Positions 7,897 through 17,545 of a DNA stretch of 64,000 nucleotides are shown in pieces; position 1 is the stretch's first letter, and every line of letters begins with the position of its first letter. Source of the DNA: Candidatus Helarchaeota archaeon (GTDB lineage Archaea; Asgardarchaeota; Lokiarchaeia; Helarchaeales; RDOG01); NCBI GenBank assembly GCA_019058315.1, contig JAHPZH010000004.1, forward strand, positions 186,001 to 250,000. Reading direction: 5' to 3'. The notes beneath the pieces were generated by a model. The model had not been told where the DNA came from. It ran no database searches and saw only the letters and a list, made by a program, of their open reading frames with translations. The position numbers and the translations under genes are program-made.

Positions 7897-9183
7897 TTAA
7901 GAAACTGCATTTAAGATTTTTGACAATATTATATCAAGTGTGATCTGGTTATGAGGGGGATCTATTGATTTTTGAAGTTTTACTTGTTCGAGATCTGTTC
8001 TAAGAGCTGTTCCACTACTTTCAATACCCGCAAAAGTTGTCGGAATTATAACATCTGCAATTTCAGCTGTTAAATTATATAATGGGTCAATATAAATGAT
8101 TTTTTTATCTTTTAAAAATTTCATATGAGAATAAGGAAGATTTGAAAGTGGGTTTGCTCCAATAATTAAAATGACATCACTTTCATTATTAATTATTAAA
8201 TTATGAAATTTCAAATCTTCATAACTTCTATCTTCACCATTTTTAAAGTCTGCGTTAATTTTTTTTGTGGAATTATCTTGAAGTACCTTATTAAACCCGA
8301 CCATGTTATAATGGCCACTCATCGGCATAGCATAAAAATTTAAATTTAATTTTTTCAACTCAAAAAATAAATTATTCAATTCTTGAAGATTTTGGGAAGC
8401 ATTGCTTCCCATAATAAATCCTAAGCCGAAAAAAATCACTCCAAATCTTGCAGATTTTAGGTTTGATATTAATTCTCTAATATCTTTTTGAGAGATTCCT
8501 GCGACATCCTTGAAAATTTGTTCCCCTCTAAGTCCACTAACTATAGTTTTTAATAAAATATGATCTTCTTCTGGAGTTATTTTAAGAAATAGATCTGAAA
8601 TTGACCTAGTTTCGGTCCTTCTAATGTCTATATATACAACATATCGATCTTCCTTTCCTTTCTCTGTATTTTTGCCCCTTGCTAATACTGAATATTTACT
8701 AATTAGTCGTAAATGTGACGCGCTTGGATTACATCCCCAAAATACAATAAAATCTGCATAATCTCGTAAATCTTTAAATTTAGGGATTGGAATTGATTTT
8801 TCTTTTAAAAATATCAACGAAGGAATATGACAAATGGAACCAGGTGTATCTACAATTCCCCCAATTTTTTTTGCTAATTCAATACCTAATTTTTGTTCTT
8901 CACATGTTGTAGAAATTAAACCATAAATTATAGGTCTCTTGGCATTTTTTATATATTCTATCGCCTTATCTATTGCCTCATTAAATGTGACATTTTTTAG
9001 ATTCCCGTCTATACGAATTGAAGGATTCTGAAGTCTTATTTCAGAATTATAGCTCATAAAATGTGCATATCCTCTATTACATGCATTATAAATATGCTCT
9101 ATTTGGTTATTTTTAGTTTCAAGTAAGATATCATCACATAATAAGGAACAACCTGAACAAACAACTTGTATCTTTTTTGACAT
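7897..9183 (-). CDS. fwdB: Formylmethanofuran dehydrogenase subunit B
   Basis: A 428-residue molybdopterin-type catalytic subunit. Cys9, Cys12, Cys16 and Cys35 fit the N-terminal 4Fe-4S cluster motif. STTCEEQKLGIELA and GSICHIPS follow, with Cys118 at the position of the tungsten or molybdenum ligand; the gene encodes cysteine here, not selenocysteine. Later segments (FVFWGCNPSASHLR-like, VILIIGANPLSNLPYS, and GIESSGTALRTD) bind the pterin cofactor. The enzyme reduces CO2 to formylmethanofuran, the first step of the archaeal methyl branch, or runs in reverse. It lies 60 bp downstream of fwdD on the same strand. Subunits A, C, F and G are not in this window. Confidence 0.93.
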   Translation of the reverse strand: MSKKIQVVCSGCSLLCDDILLETKNNQIEHIYNACNRGYAHFMSYNSEIRLQNPSIRIDGNLKNVTFNEAIDKAIEYIKNAKRPIIYGLISTTCEEQKLGIELAKKIGGIVDTPGSICHIPSLIFLKEKSIPIPKFKDLRDYADFIVFWGCNPSASHLRLISKYSVLARGKNTEKGKEDRYVVYIDIRRTETRSISDLFLKITPEEDHILLKTIVSGLRGEQIFKDVAGISQKDIRELISNLKSARFGVIFFGLGFIMGSNASQNLQELNNLFFELKKLNLNFYAMPMSGHYNMVGFNKVLQDNSTKKINADFKNGEDRSYEDLKFHNLIINNESDVILIIGANPLSNLPYSHMKFLKDKKIIYIDPLYNLTAEIADVIIPTTFAGIESSGTALRTDLEQVKLQKSIDPPHNQITLDIILSKILNAVS

Positions 9184-9243
9184 GCTCTTTCCTTCATATT
9201 ATTATATTAAAATTTAGAAAATAACAAGATTATTAAAATTCCA

Positions 9244-9666
9244 TTAATTTTTTTTTCCAAATAAGGATCTAATATCTGTAACTTCATCCTTGGTTACTTC
9301 AACATTCACCTCTAAATTTTTCAACTGTAGTTTACTATTTTCTGCTCCAGATATTTGGTTTGCCCAAGGACCTAACGGAAGAAATACTATTCCCTCTTCT
9401 GTATCTTTTTCTGATTCAATTGCTTTAACTATTACACTCCCAAATTTAGAAGTCAAACGTACATTTCCTTCTTTTATCCCTAATAATTTTATGTCTTGAG
9501 GATGAATTAGACAAATTGCCATGGCATTTACATATTCTGAAGACAATATCGATTTATCACTCATTACACTTTGAGGAACTGTTCTAATGATTGAAGCTAA
9601 TAATTTGATTTTAGGAACTAAATACTTATAAAAAGAGTCTTCATCACTCAATCTGTTCACAACCAA
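9244..9666 (-). CDS. fwdD: Formylmethanofuran dehydrogenase subunit D
   Basis: A 140-residue molydopterin-dinucleotide-binding protein. The segment YVNAMAICLIHPQDIKLLGI, then EGNVRLTSKFGSVIV and EEGIVFLPLGPWANQI, match FwdD, which in other enzymes is the C-terminal domain of the catalytic subunit. It completes the cofactor pocket of FwdB. The start codon is TTG at 9666. It is the first gene of a two-gene fwdDB unit. The ~40 residues before the core are longer than in many homologues and could reflect a start chosen too far upstream. Confidence 0.9.
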   Translation of the reverse strand: MVVNRLSDEDSFYKYLVPKIKLLASIIRTVPQSVMSDKSILSSEYVNAMAICLIHPQDIKLLGIKEGNVRLTSKFGSVIVKAIESEKDTEEGIVFLPLGPWANQISGAENSKLQLKNLEVNVEVTKDEVTDIRSLFGKKN

Positions 9667-9737
9667 ATTAAAAACAAATTAGTTCTTATCTCTAATTTGA
9701 AATACGGTCGAAAATTATTTAAAAATTTGGATTATTA

Positions 9738-10322
9738 ATGAAACATAAAAGATTAATGAAGGAGGAAATTTTTTTGATCCTTCCAGATTATGAAATACTT
9801 GATTTGATAAAAAAGAATGAGATAAAGATTGAACCCTTTAAAGAAGAAAATGTAGGACCTTGCTCAGTTGATTTACACTTAGATAATATATTTAGTGTCT
9901 TTAAAATGGGTATAGTGGTGGATCCTAAAGATAATGATTCCATTAACTCTGCAATAGAGAATATCATGGTTAAGGATAATGAATTTTTCATTATTGCACC
10001 TGGTCAATTTGTATTGGCATCTACAGTTGAAACAATTTCAATCCCCAAAAATATTGCTGCAACTCTAGAAGGGCTTTCTTCAGTGGCTAGACTTGGGATT
10101 ACTGTTCATGCTGCAGGACTAGTTAATGCAGGAACAGGGAGTCAGAAACCAACAACTCTTACTTTAGAAATAACATGTCAAAATAGCTCACCTGTTAAAC
10201 TCTATCCTGGGATGAGAATTGTCCAAATAATATTTCATCGATTAGAAAGTGGAGCAAAAACTGGTTACGATGAAAGAAAATCATCACGTTATATAGGACA
10301 AAAAAAGCAAATTTTAATTTAA
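9738..10322 (+). CDS. dcd: dCTP deaminase / dUTPase-family protein
   Basis: A 194-residue trimeric-dUTPase-fold protein. It starts with the Dcd-like ILPDYEILDLIKKNEIKIEPF and GPCSVDLHL segments. The active-site region is LSSVARLGITVHAAG, followed by TLTLEITCQN, which provides the arginine and glutamate needed for deamination. PVKLYPGMRIVQIIFHRL and a C-terminal GY/RY segment complete the fold. dCTP deaminase makes dUTP for thymidylate synthesis; some archaeal members also hydrolyse dUTP. The usual GRSS motif is replaced by EGLSS, so family membership is firmer than the exact activity. An alternative start is the ATG at 9756. Confidence 0.87.
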   Translation: MKHKRLMKEEIFLILPDYEILDLIKKNEIKIEPFKEENVGPCSVDLHLDNIFSVFKMGIVVDPKDNDSINSAIENIMVKDNEFFIIAPGQFVLASTVETISIPKNIAATLEGLSSVARLGITVHAAGLVNAGTGSQKPTTLTLEITCQNSSPVKLYPGMRIVQIIFHRLESGAKTGYDERKSSRYIGQKKQILI

Positions 10323-10334
10323 AGATAAAAAAAA

Positions 10335-11654
10335 TTATTGAAATTTTTTAAAAGCGGTCTTAAAGTCCTTTCCAGCGTACACGGCGTTATTTCCTAATTC
10401 CTCATTTATTCTTAAAATTTGATTATATTTACATATTCGTTCAGATCGGCTAATACCACCAGTTTTAATTAAACCACAGCATAAACCAACAGCAAGATCC
10501 GCAATAAAACTGTCTTCAGTTTCACCTGATCGATGTGAAACTATTACCGAAAAGTCATTTTTATATGATAACTGAGCAGCTTCAATAGATTCAGTTAATG
10601 ATCCGCATTGATTGACTTTTAATAGCAATGCATTAGCAGATTTCAAATCAATACCCTTCTGTAATCTCTTAACTTGAGTAACAAATAAGTCATCTCCAAC
10701 AATCAAGCTTTTGTTGCCAACTTCTTTAGTAATTTTTGTAAAACTCTCGAAATCATCTTCATCAAATGGGTCTTCTAATGATGCAATGGGATATTCATTT
10801 ATTATCGCTTTATAAAATTCAATAAGTTCTCCAGAACTAATTGACTTACCATCAATGTTATATTTTCCTTTTTCGTAGAATTCAGAAGCCGCAGCATCCA
10901 TAGCAAATACAAAATCAGTTTTTGGATTATAACCAGCAGATTCGATTGATTTTATAAGAGAATTTAATGCTTCTCTAGTAGTTTCAATTGCTGGTGCGAA
11001 TCCTCCTTCATCTCCCACATTAATAGAATTCTTTCCATAAGTTTTTTTAATATAATTCTTCAAATGATGGTATACTTCACTCACAGTACGCATAGCTTCA
11101 TCGAAACTCTTTGCTCCAATTGGCATAATCATAAATTCTTGAATAGCAAGGTCTGAACCTGCATGCTTGCCTCCATTTATTACATTTGACATAGGAACTG
11201 GCAGTAGATATTGATTTGTAGTTTTATCATGACTCAGAGAATATAAATACTGGTAAAGTGGAATTTTTTTACTTAATGCCGCAGCTCTAGCAGATGCTAG
11301 TGATACTGATAGTATTGCGTTTGCCCCTAATTTAGACTTATTATCAGTTCCGTCTAATTTAAGCATTAGCTCATCAATTTCATTTTGGTTTTCTACGCTT
11401 TTACCAATTAATTTAGGAATTATTATTGAATTAATATTATTAATTGCTTTCTTTACTCCTTTTCCCATAAATCGAGTCTTATCCTTATCACGAAGTTCCA
11501 ATGCTTCATGCTCTCCGGTAGAGGCTCCTGAAGGAACTGCAGCTCTACCAATAATATTATCCTCTAGAATTACGTCGGTTTCTACCGTGGGATTACCACG
11601 ACTATCTAAAATCCATCTTGCTTGAATTTTTTTTATCTTAAAACTGTTTCCCAT
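10335..11654 (-). CDS. eno: Enolase (phosphopyruvate hydratase)
   Basis: A full-length 439-residue enolase. It opens with IKKIQARWILDSRGNPTVE and contains GASTGEHEALELRD. The metal-binding acids are in FAMDAAASEFY, SLEDPFDEDD and IVGDDLFVT. The C-terminal signature SHRSGETEDSFIADLAVG is intact. It interconverts 2-phosphoglycerate and phosphoenolpyruvate in the cytoplasm. It converges with dcd, with 12 bp between the genes. No neighbouring glycolytic gene is present. Confidence 0.96.
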   Translation of the reverse strand: MGNSFKIKKIQARWILDSRGNPTVETDVILEDNIIGRAAVPSGASTGEHEALELRDKDKTRFMGKGVKKAINNINSIIIPKLIGKSVENQNEIDELMLKLDGTDNKSKLGANAILSVSLASARAAALSKKIPLYQYLYSLSHDKTTNQYLLPVPMSNVINGGKHAGSDLAIQEFMIMPIGAKSFDEAMRTVSEVYHHLKNYIKKTYGKNSINVGDEGGFAPAIETTREALNSLIKSIESAGYNPKTDFVFAMDAAASEFYEKGKYNIDGKSISSGELIEFYKAIINEYPIASLEDPFDEDDFESFTKITKEVGNKSLIVGDDLFVTQVKRLQKGIDLKSANALLLKVNQCGSLTESIEAAQLSYKNDFSVIVSHRSGETEDSFIADLAVGLCCGLIKTGGISRSERICKYNQILRINEELGNNAVYAGKDFKTAFKKFQ

Positions 11655-12067
11655 TCATATTACCTCTAATCTCAGTTTTTATAATAAATGGCGTTTTATT
11701 GAATCTTTAAATCATTAAGATTTCGTTTTTTTTAAAATTATATTAAAAAATTTAATTCAATATTTTAAGATTTGGTTTTATTTTATTAAATTTCGATTTA
11801 TTTAAAAACAATTTAGATTTTTAGTAATATTTTTTTTAAATATGATTAAAATTTTTAAACAAAATACCTAGTAATAATAATTTGATATGTAACATTATTG
11901 ACATATCTCAAAAGGAATAATATAAATATGGTAAAATTCTCAATGTAAATATACAACTATTACGATTTTCATAAAAATAATTGCGAGATTCATAATATAA
12001 AAATTAAAAAATTTCAATATGAGGGATCAAATTATTAAAAGATTCAGAGAAATTCGGACTTAAGACA
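11655..12067. other. 413-bp intergenic region between divergent genes
   Basis: Very AT-rich spacer between the divergent eno and KaiC-like/V4R genes, so promoters for both must lie here. A 14-codon open frame, MRDQIIKRFREIRT-stop, starts at 12019 and ends just before the next gene's TTG. I see no convincing RNA gene, repeat or further protein gene. Confidence 0.5.
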
Positions 12068-13837
12068 TTGGATTCTTTACTTGGTGGTGGAATATCTGCA
12101 GGAAGCTCGATTCTAATTGTCTCGGATCATCAAGCCACCAAAAAACAGTATTTTTCTTCCCACTTCGCTACAGAAATCCTTGGTTCCTCCCAAAATGAGG
12201 ATAGCCATGTCTTTAATGTAGTGTATTCTTACCCCGTTCATCAGGTTTTTGTTTTATATACAGATCCTATTATAAAAAAGGCTATAGAAGATAGAAAATT
12301 TACAGTTATAAACTGCTATGGCCTAACCAGCTCTCCTGACGAATTTAAAAAGTATTCAATTACCCATTTGGAAAACCCAAATGATGTAAATAAATTAAGA
12401 TATTTGATAGGGACAATACGTGAAGAAAAATGCGGGATAGGATGTTCTACAAGATGGATTTTTGATGATATAACAAATATGGTCATTACTATTGGCTCCG
12501 AGGACAGAGTGCTTCAGTTTTTAAGAGAAATGTTTTACATTCTTAAAACTTACGGTGATTTAGGTCTATTTTATGTAGATAGGAATGCACACTCACCAAA
12601 ATTTGTTTCTTCATTAGAAAATATGGTTGAGACCGTAATTAATCTATCAGTAAAGGATGTATCTTCTGTATTTGTACCTCATTTAAGATGTGTTAAAAAT
12701 AGGTTTTTTGGAGAAGAATTGATAAGTTACGAAGTTCCATATACCGTTCAAAAAGGAAAAATTGTATTGCAATCAGATATTTTTGATAATTTTGAATCAA
12801 CAAAGAAAAATCTAATTATTCAACCTGGTGGAGCAATTGAACTTTTTGGTTCGGAATATATAATATCCACTAAAGACGGTCTCATTAACAATATTAAATC
12901 TTATTATGATTCAGTGAATTATGATACTTATAGAAAGGTTTCATTTGATAATGGAAAAGATATGGGAAAGAAGATCTATCAAGACTTTGTAAATAAGCTA
13001 AGAACTAATTCTAAAACTACATTATACGATTTAACAAAATTATTCAATTCATTAGGGATGGGAACACTAAAAATAGAAAAGCTAGATTTAGAAAAAGGTG
13101 TGGCAATTATTCATGGTAATGATCTTTTTCACTGGAAAGCTGCTGTTCGTCCAATACATGCCGAATTAAGTGGGATTTTTGCAGGAGTTAACGAAATGAT
13201 CACAGGGGAACCTTGGGAGTTTATTGAAACTCGCTGTAAGGCTACAGGTGATGATTTTTGTGAATTTCTGGGTGGACCTTTGCGAGAACTTGCTCCTATT
13301 AGTCAAGATATCATGAGCATTAAAAAAGATTTAGAAATTACTCGTGAGGGAGAGTTAATACTTCGTGGTACAAGAATCTTATTGATGCCTAGGGGTACAC
13401 TAATACATATAGTCGAGGCTGTAGAAGATATAACAAATAGAGAAACAGCAAAGGAGATTCTTTACCATGCAGGAGAAAAAATGGCAATGCAATTTTGTAA
13501 TGTCTTATCTTCTAAATATAATTTACAAGGAATCGCGATACTACGTGCATATGCTCAAATAATCTCGACTCGTGGTTGGGGTGTAGTTGAGATTCAAGAT
13601 ATTGATATCGAGAAAGGTATGATGAGAGCATTGGTAAAACAGTCTCTTATTGGAAGTGGCAAACACCTAAGACCAGAATCACAAGATTATATTCCTGCTG
13701 GAGTTTTTGCAGGAATCATGGAATATATTACAAAGATGAAATTATCTTGTGAAGAGATTAAATGTGTTGCAAAGGGTGATAATGTCTGTGAATTTGTTGT
13801 TAAACCATACGAAACAACAAGTAAAACAGTCCTGTAA
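12068..13837 (+). CDS. Degenerate KaiC/RecA-like domain fused to two V4R domains
   Basis: A 589-residue protein. Residues 1 to about 240 resemble a KaiC/RecA-type ATPase (LDSLLGGGISAGSSILIV, and a Walker B-like RWIFDDIT), but the Walker A loop is destroyed: SDHQATKKQY replaces GxxxxGKT. Two V4R small-ligand-binding domains follow, about 255-400 and 425-585. Each ends in a conserved cysteine group (RCKATGDDFCEF; KCVAKGDNVCEF). V4R domains sense hydrocarbons or lipid-like ligands in bacterial regulators. A sensor or scaffold role is inferred. The start is TTG, because an in-frame TGA lies at 12020 and no ATG or GTG occurs between. That TTG corresponds to a Leu inside the KaiC motif, so a few residues seem to be lost. 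Confidence 0.75.
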   Translation: MDSLLGGGISAGSSILIVSDHQATKKQYFSSHFATEILGSSQNEDSHVFNVVYSYPVHQVFVLYTDPIIKKAIEDRKFTVINCYGLTSSPDEFKKYSITHLENPNDVNKLRYLIGTIREEKCGIGCSTRWIFDDITNMVITIGSEDRVLQFLREMFYILKTYGDLGLFYVDRNAHSPKFVSSLENMVETVINLSVKDVSSVFVPHLRCVKNRFFGEELISYEVPYTVQKGKIVLQSDIFDNFESTKKNLIIQPGGAIELFGSEYIISTKDGLINNIKSYYDSVNYDTYRKVSFDNGKDMGKKIYQDFVNKLRTNSKTTLYDLTKLFNSLGMGTLKIEKLDLEKGVAIIHGNDLFHWKAAVRPIHAELSGIFAGVNEMITGEPWEFIETRCKATGDDFCEFLGGPLRELAPISQDIMSIKKDLEITREGELILRGTRILLMPRGTLIHIVEAVEDITNRETAKEILYHAGEKMAMQFCNVLSSKYNLQGIAILRAYAQIISTRGWGVVEIQDIDIEKGMMRALVKQSLIGSGKHLRPESQDYIPAGVFAGIMEYITKMKLSCEEIKCVAKGDNVCEFVVKPYETTSKTVL

Positions 13838-13999
13838 ATAAAAATTTCATCTAATCAATAAAATATTTAGTTTAAATTTAACATCAAAAAAATACTATTT
13901 TCCGAATTTTTAATATAATATTAAATTTGTTTTGATATTTGTAAATTAAATAGTGAATTTTTCATTCTTTAAATTTTAATTTTTTTACATTCTTTTAAA

Positions 14000-14926
14000 A
14001 TGATGAGTTGAAGCTCTAGGTTGAATTTTTCAAATTTCAAAGTGAAATCAGTTATAATTGGAGAAAATGAAGAGTATAAATCGAGACTCTTTAGGGTTGT
14101 TTCCGCATCACACTTTCAAAGGACCTACAAGAATATTGTGGGTGTGGATATAGGTGTTACTCATATTTCTGTAAATAATATGAACATTACACTCGCTCTA
14201 TGGGACTGTTTATGTCGAGGGCGATCAAATATTTTTAGAACTGGCTTTTATAAAGGAAGCGATGGAGCAATTTTATGTTATGATGCGAATTCTGTTGCCA
14301 ATATTAAAATGTATATTAATGAATTCCAAGAATTTAGCAGAAAAAATCTCCCTATTCTTCTTATTTATATAAAACGGAATGAACAGGATTCATTCTTTCT
14401 TCCAACAAATGAAAATAACATAATAAAACTTCAAGATTTAGAGGAAGCATTAAATTGGTTTGCAAAGAACATGGTAGATAGTAATAGGAAATTCGAAGTG
14501 GGCTATTTAGAATTGTTAGGGGATTCTTTGCCCGAGATTATTACACCTCCTGATATCTCTTATGAAGTCAGCCATCCAGAAGTATTAAGTTCAATAATTA
14601 AAAGTATGGGGTTTAAAGTTTTAGATGAGGAAAAGGTGCATATATTAAAAGAGAAGGCACTTTTTTCAGTAAATTTAATTAATGCAAATGTAAAAATTTA
14701 TCCTTTAATTTGTGAAGAGTGCAGAAGAAATTGTAAGAAAGAAAAAAACATTTGCATTGTTTTAAGTACAAAAGGTTGGTCTTCTTTTTCCTCTTTGTCT
14801 CAAAAAGATTTATTAATTCTTTCTAAAATTTATGCATTAGCAAATTTACCTTATGAGGAGTTTCCAATAGGAATAAAAAATCAAATTAATAATATTTTAT
14901 ATTGCTCAAAATTTAGAAAAAAATAA
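14000..14926 (+). CDS. GTPase-like protein lacking nucleotide-binding motifs (pseudo-GTPase)
   Basis: The coding frame starts at TTG 14021 (301 residues) or GTG 14042. Residues 1-150 align by eye to Rab/Ras proteins: IGVDIGVTHISVNNMNITLALWD and FYKGSDGAILCYDANS are close to canonical. However, the P-loop reads GENEEYKS, with tyrosine replacing the second glycine. The G3 motif DxxGQ is replaced by DCLCRG. The G4 position reads KRNEQD rather than NKxD. The C-terminal half is unrelated to GTPases and has a cysteine cluster CEECRRNCKKEKNIC that could bind metal. It is therefore probably a non-hydrolysing scaffold or regulator. The first 21 bp given here are upstream sequence containing ATGATGA, not coding. 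Confidence 0.72.
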
Positions 14927-14987
14927 TAAACTGGTTTTTCAATAAAATTGTGATATACACTAATTCAAATTTATAGTAAGTGATTTT

Positions 14988-15500
14988 TTGCCAGATGAAG
15001 ATTTAACTAAAGAATTAATCGAAGGACCAGACAAATTAATAGAGGTAATAGAAAAAAAAGATATTGATAAGAAAGATCCTTTAAGTTACACTAAGACACT
15101 TAAAACTTATTTATTTGATAACGAAATTAATGCTACAATTTTAGCTTCTGATAAACCAAATGCAAATAAATTTAGTGGAATTGTTGAATGGATAGGTGAT
15201 CGAAGAGATGATGAAAAAGGTTCCGAATTTTTTATTCGATCTAGAAGTGAGGGAAAAGTAATAACTTTTGGAATAAATAATGTGAAAATCTGTAATTATA
15301 ATCCACAAAAAAGAAGTTTTAAAATAATTCAGAATCCCGTCACTTGTCCTGTTTGTAATCAACCAATCTTACCTAATCAAAGTACCATAACATGTCCAAA
15401 TTGCCATGTAGTAGCACATAAAGATGACTATTTAGAGTATTTGAAGATGAAAGGCGAATGTCCATCTTGTAGTGCTAAATTAACACTGAAAGGTAAATAA
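14988..15500 (+). CDS. RING-like zinc-finger protein
   Basis: A 170-residue protein. The C-terminal 55 residues form a RING/treble-clef-like zinc site: Cys120 and Cys123 (CPVC), Cys136 and Cys139 with His140 (CPNCH), His144, and Cys158 and Cys161 (CPSC). In a canonical RING the position two after the His144 spacing (HxxC) would be cysteine; here it is aspartate (HKDD), which can also bind zinc. The N-terminal ~115 residues are acidic and then beta-rich (NKFSGIVEWIGDRRDD) with no family I recognise. Proteins like this are candidate ubiquitin E3 ligases in Asgard archaea. PAN, the proteasome ATPase, follows 280 bp downstream. The start is TTG. Function is inferred. Confidence 0.65.
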   Translation: MPDEDLTKELIEGPDKLIEVIEKKDIDKKDPLSYTKTLKTYLFDNEINATILASDKPNANKFSGIVEWIGDRRDDEKGSEFFIRSRSEGKVITFGINNVKICNYNPQKRSFKIIQNPVTCPVCNQPILPNQSTITCPNCHVVAHKDDYLEYLKMKGECPSCSAKLTLKGK

Positions 15501-15782
15501 AACATAAAAATTTGAAATTATTTACTATATCCTAAAAATTTCTCCTTTTTTAAAACCACAAATTTGAAAATAATTTCTAGCTAATTAATTTCTAATTTAA
15601 TAGTTTAAGAATTTGTCTTATTACATTTAATCTATTAATAATAGTTATTGAAATGAATAATCATTAAGATTTTTATCCGACAAATATTTTATGATTTTTA
15701 TTTTAAAAAATAACTAGTCATTATCAAGCACAAAACATAAGGTTTATTTAGTTTGAATTTTTTAATTATGTTGTAAATCTTG

Positions 15783-16996
15783 ATGGAAGTGGTTATATAC
15801 CCGACGCAATTAAACCCAAAAAAAAAGCGCTAGGCGACAACGATTATTTATTATCTTATTCGCGTCATCTTGAAAGACGCATAAGAGCACTAGAAACAGA
15901 AAAACAAATATTAGAAGCTGAAAAAATTCGATTTGAACGGGAAATTCGCACTCTTAAAAATGAATTGGACAGAATGAGACAGACACCTTTAGTTACAGCT
16001 GAAATTATTGATACTTTAGAAGACGGTCGAGTAGTTGTTAAAAGTTCTACTGGTCCCAATTTTGTTGTCCACGCGTCATCTAGAATTCCTAAAAGTGATT
16101 TAAAAGCAGGAAGTCGCGTTTCGCTTAATCAGAGACATTTTTCCGTCATGGAAGTCTTACCTGGCGAAACTGACCCATTTGTAAGGGGTATGGAAGTAGA
16201 GACCGCCCCACCTGTAACCTATGCAGATATTGGAGGTCTTGAAGATCAAATCAGAGAACTTAAAGAAACAGTTGAGCTTCCTTTAAAACACCCAGAACTT
16301 TTTATTAAGGTTGGAATCGAACCTCCTAAAGGAGTTCTTTTATGCGGTCCTCCAGGAACTGGAAAAACATTGACTGCAAGAGCTGTTGCTCATGAAACTA
16401 ATGCTACATTTATTCGGGTAATAGCAAGTGAACTCGTCCAAAAATTTATCGGTGAAGGGGCAAGATTAGTACGAGAAATATTCCTTATGGCCAGAGATAA
16501 AGCCCCAACAATAGTATTTATTGATGAATTGGACGCCATTGGCTGCAAGCGTCTTGAAGTTGCTACATCTGGAGACAGAGAAGTTCAAAGAACATTAATG
16601 CAATTACTATCCACTTTAGATGGCTTTGATTCAAGAGGCGAGGTCAGGATAGTCGCTGCCACAAACCGTCCGGATATAATAGATCCTGCTTTATTGAGAC
16701 CTGGTCGATTTGATCGTATTGTAGAATTTCCATTTCCTAATGCTGAAGCAAGACTTCAAATATTTAAAATTCATACTCGTTTAATGAACTTAGAAGAAAC
16801 CGTTGATTTTAATAAATTGGTTAAAATGACTGATGGTGCTTCTGGTGCGGATATAAGAACAATCGCTGTTGAAGCAGGAATGTTTGCAATCCGAGAATTT
16901 AGAGAACAAATTAAAGAAGATGATTTTCTAAAGGCCATCGATAAAGTAATTGGCAGGGAAGAAATTTCTGAAGCACCCGATAGGATTTATATGTAA
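15783..16996 (+). CDS. pan: Proteasome-activating nucleotidase PAN (start needs a frameshift)
   Basis: An AAA+ ATPase that unfolds substrates for the 20S proteasome. It has an N-terminal coiled coil (HLERRIRALETEKQI), the ELDRMR motif and OB domain, Walker A GPPGTGKT, Walker B IVFIDELDAIG, second region ATNRPDIIDPALLRPGRFD, and a C-terminal Ile-Tyr-Met that fits the HbYX proteasome-docking motif. The coding frame is open from 15752 but has no ATG, GTG or TTG before TTG 15965, which is inside the ELDRMR motif. An ATG at 15783 in another frame reads MEVVIYPTQLNPKKK and joins the PAN frame if one A is added to the nine-A run at 15818-15826. The product would then be about 404 residues, normal for PAN. 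Confidence 0.9.
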
Positions 16997-17026
16997 ATTT
17001 CCTTTTTTTTTATAATTTTTCAGTTA

Positions 17027-17542
17027 GTGTTTAATAATTTGCAAAGACTTAGCAAGGACAATGATGATAATTTTTATTTTCTATTACAAAAAATTAGAAG
17101 TATTGCATGCTATTTATTCCATTTGAATATTCAAGAATCAGAGTTATTTTTCCCTGATAACATTGAAATTGAGATATCTAAAAAAACTCAGAGGATCAGA
17201 TATATATTTATCGATGAAAAATTAATTTGTTCAATAAGACCAAACGATGGGTTAATACTTCTAACTATAATGGGTGGTGAAATTTTAAAAAAGATAATTA
17301 AACCTCCCAGATTGCGAGTAAAAATCAATGATGAAGTCGCAGAATTTGTGAGTCAAGGTCGAAATGTCTTTGCTAAACATGTAGTTGATGCAGATATTGA
17401 AATACGTCCTCATTCAGAAGTATTAGTTGTTAATGAATCTGACGATTTATTAGCCATAGGAAAAGCGAATTTAAATCGTGAAGAGATGCTAGCATTCCAA
17501 AAAGGTGTTGCAGTAAAAGTGAGACATGGATCCAAAAAATAA
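17027..17542 (+). CDS. PUA-domain RNA-binding protein
   Basis: A 171-residue protein. The N-terminal half (RIRYIFIDEKLICSIRPNDGLILLTIMGGEIL) matches the pre-PUA domain found in archaeosine transglycosylase-like proteins. The C-terminal half is a PUA domain (LRVKINDEVAEFVSQGRNVFAKHVV, then EVLVVNESDDLLAIGKANLN, ending VKVRHGSKK). PUA domains bind structured RNA, often tRNA. There is no catalytic TGT domain, so it is a stand-alone RNA-binding protein. The start is GTG. It converges with the NAC gene, with 3 bp between them. Confidence 0.85.
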   Translation: MFNNLQRLSKDNDDNFYFLLQKIRSIACYLFHLNIQESELFFPDNIEIEISKKTQRIRYIFIDEKLICSIRPNDGLILLTIMGGEILKKIIKPPRLRVKINDEVAEFVSQGRNVFAKHVVDADIEIRPHSEVLVVNESDDLLAIGKANLNREEMLAFQKGVAVKVRHGSKK

Positions 17543-17545
17543 AAA

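Noticed and set aside
8820..8840. Possible selenocysteine in fwdB
   Set aside because: The codon at the metal-ligand position encodes cysteine and no in-frame TGA occurs.
14000..14006. ATGATGA resembling a C/D-box RNA box C
   Set aside because: No matching CTGA box D with terminal stem at a suitable distance; it overlaps the start region of the next gene.
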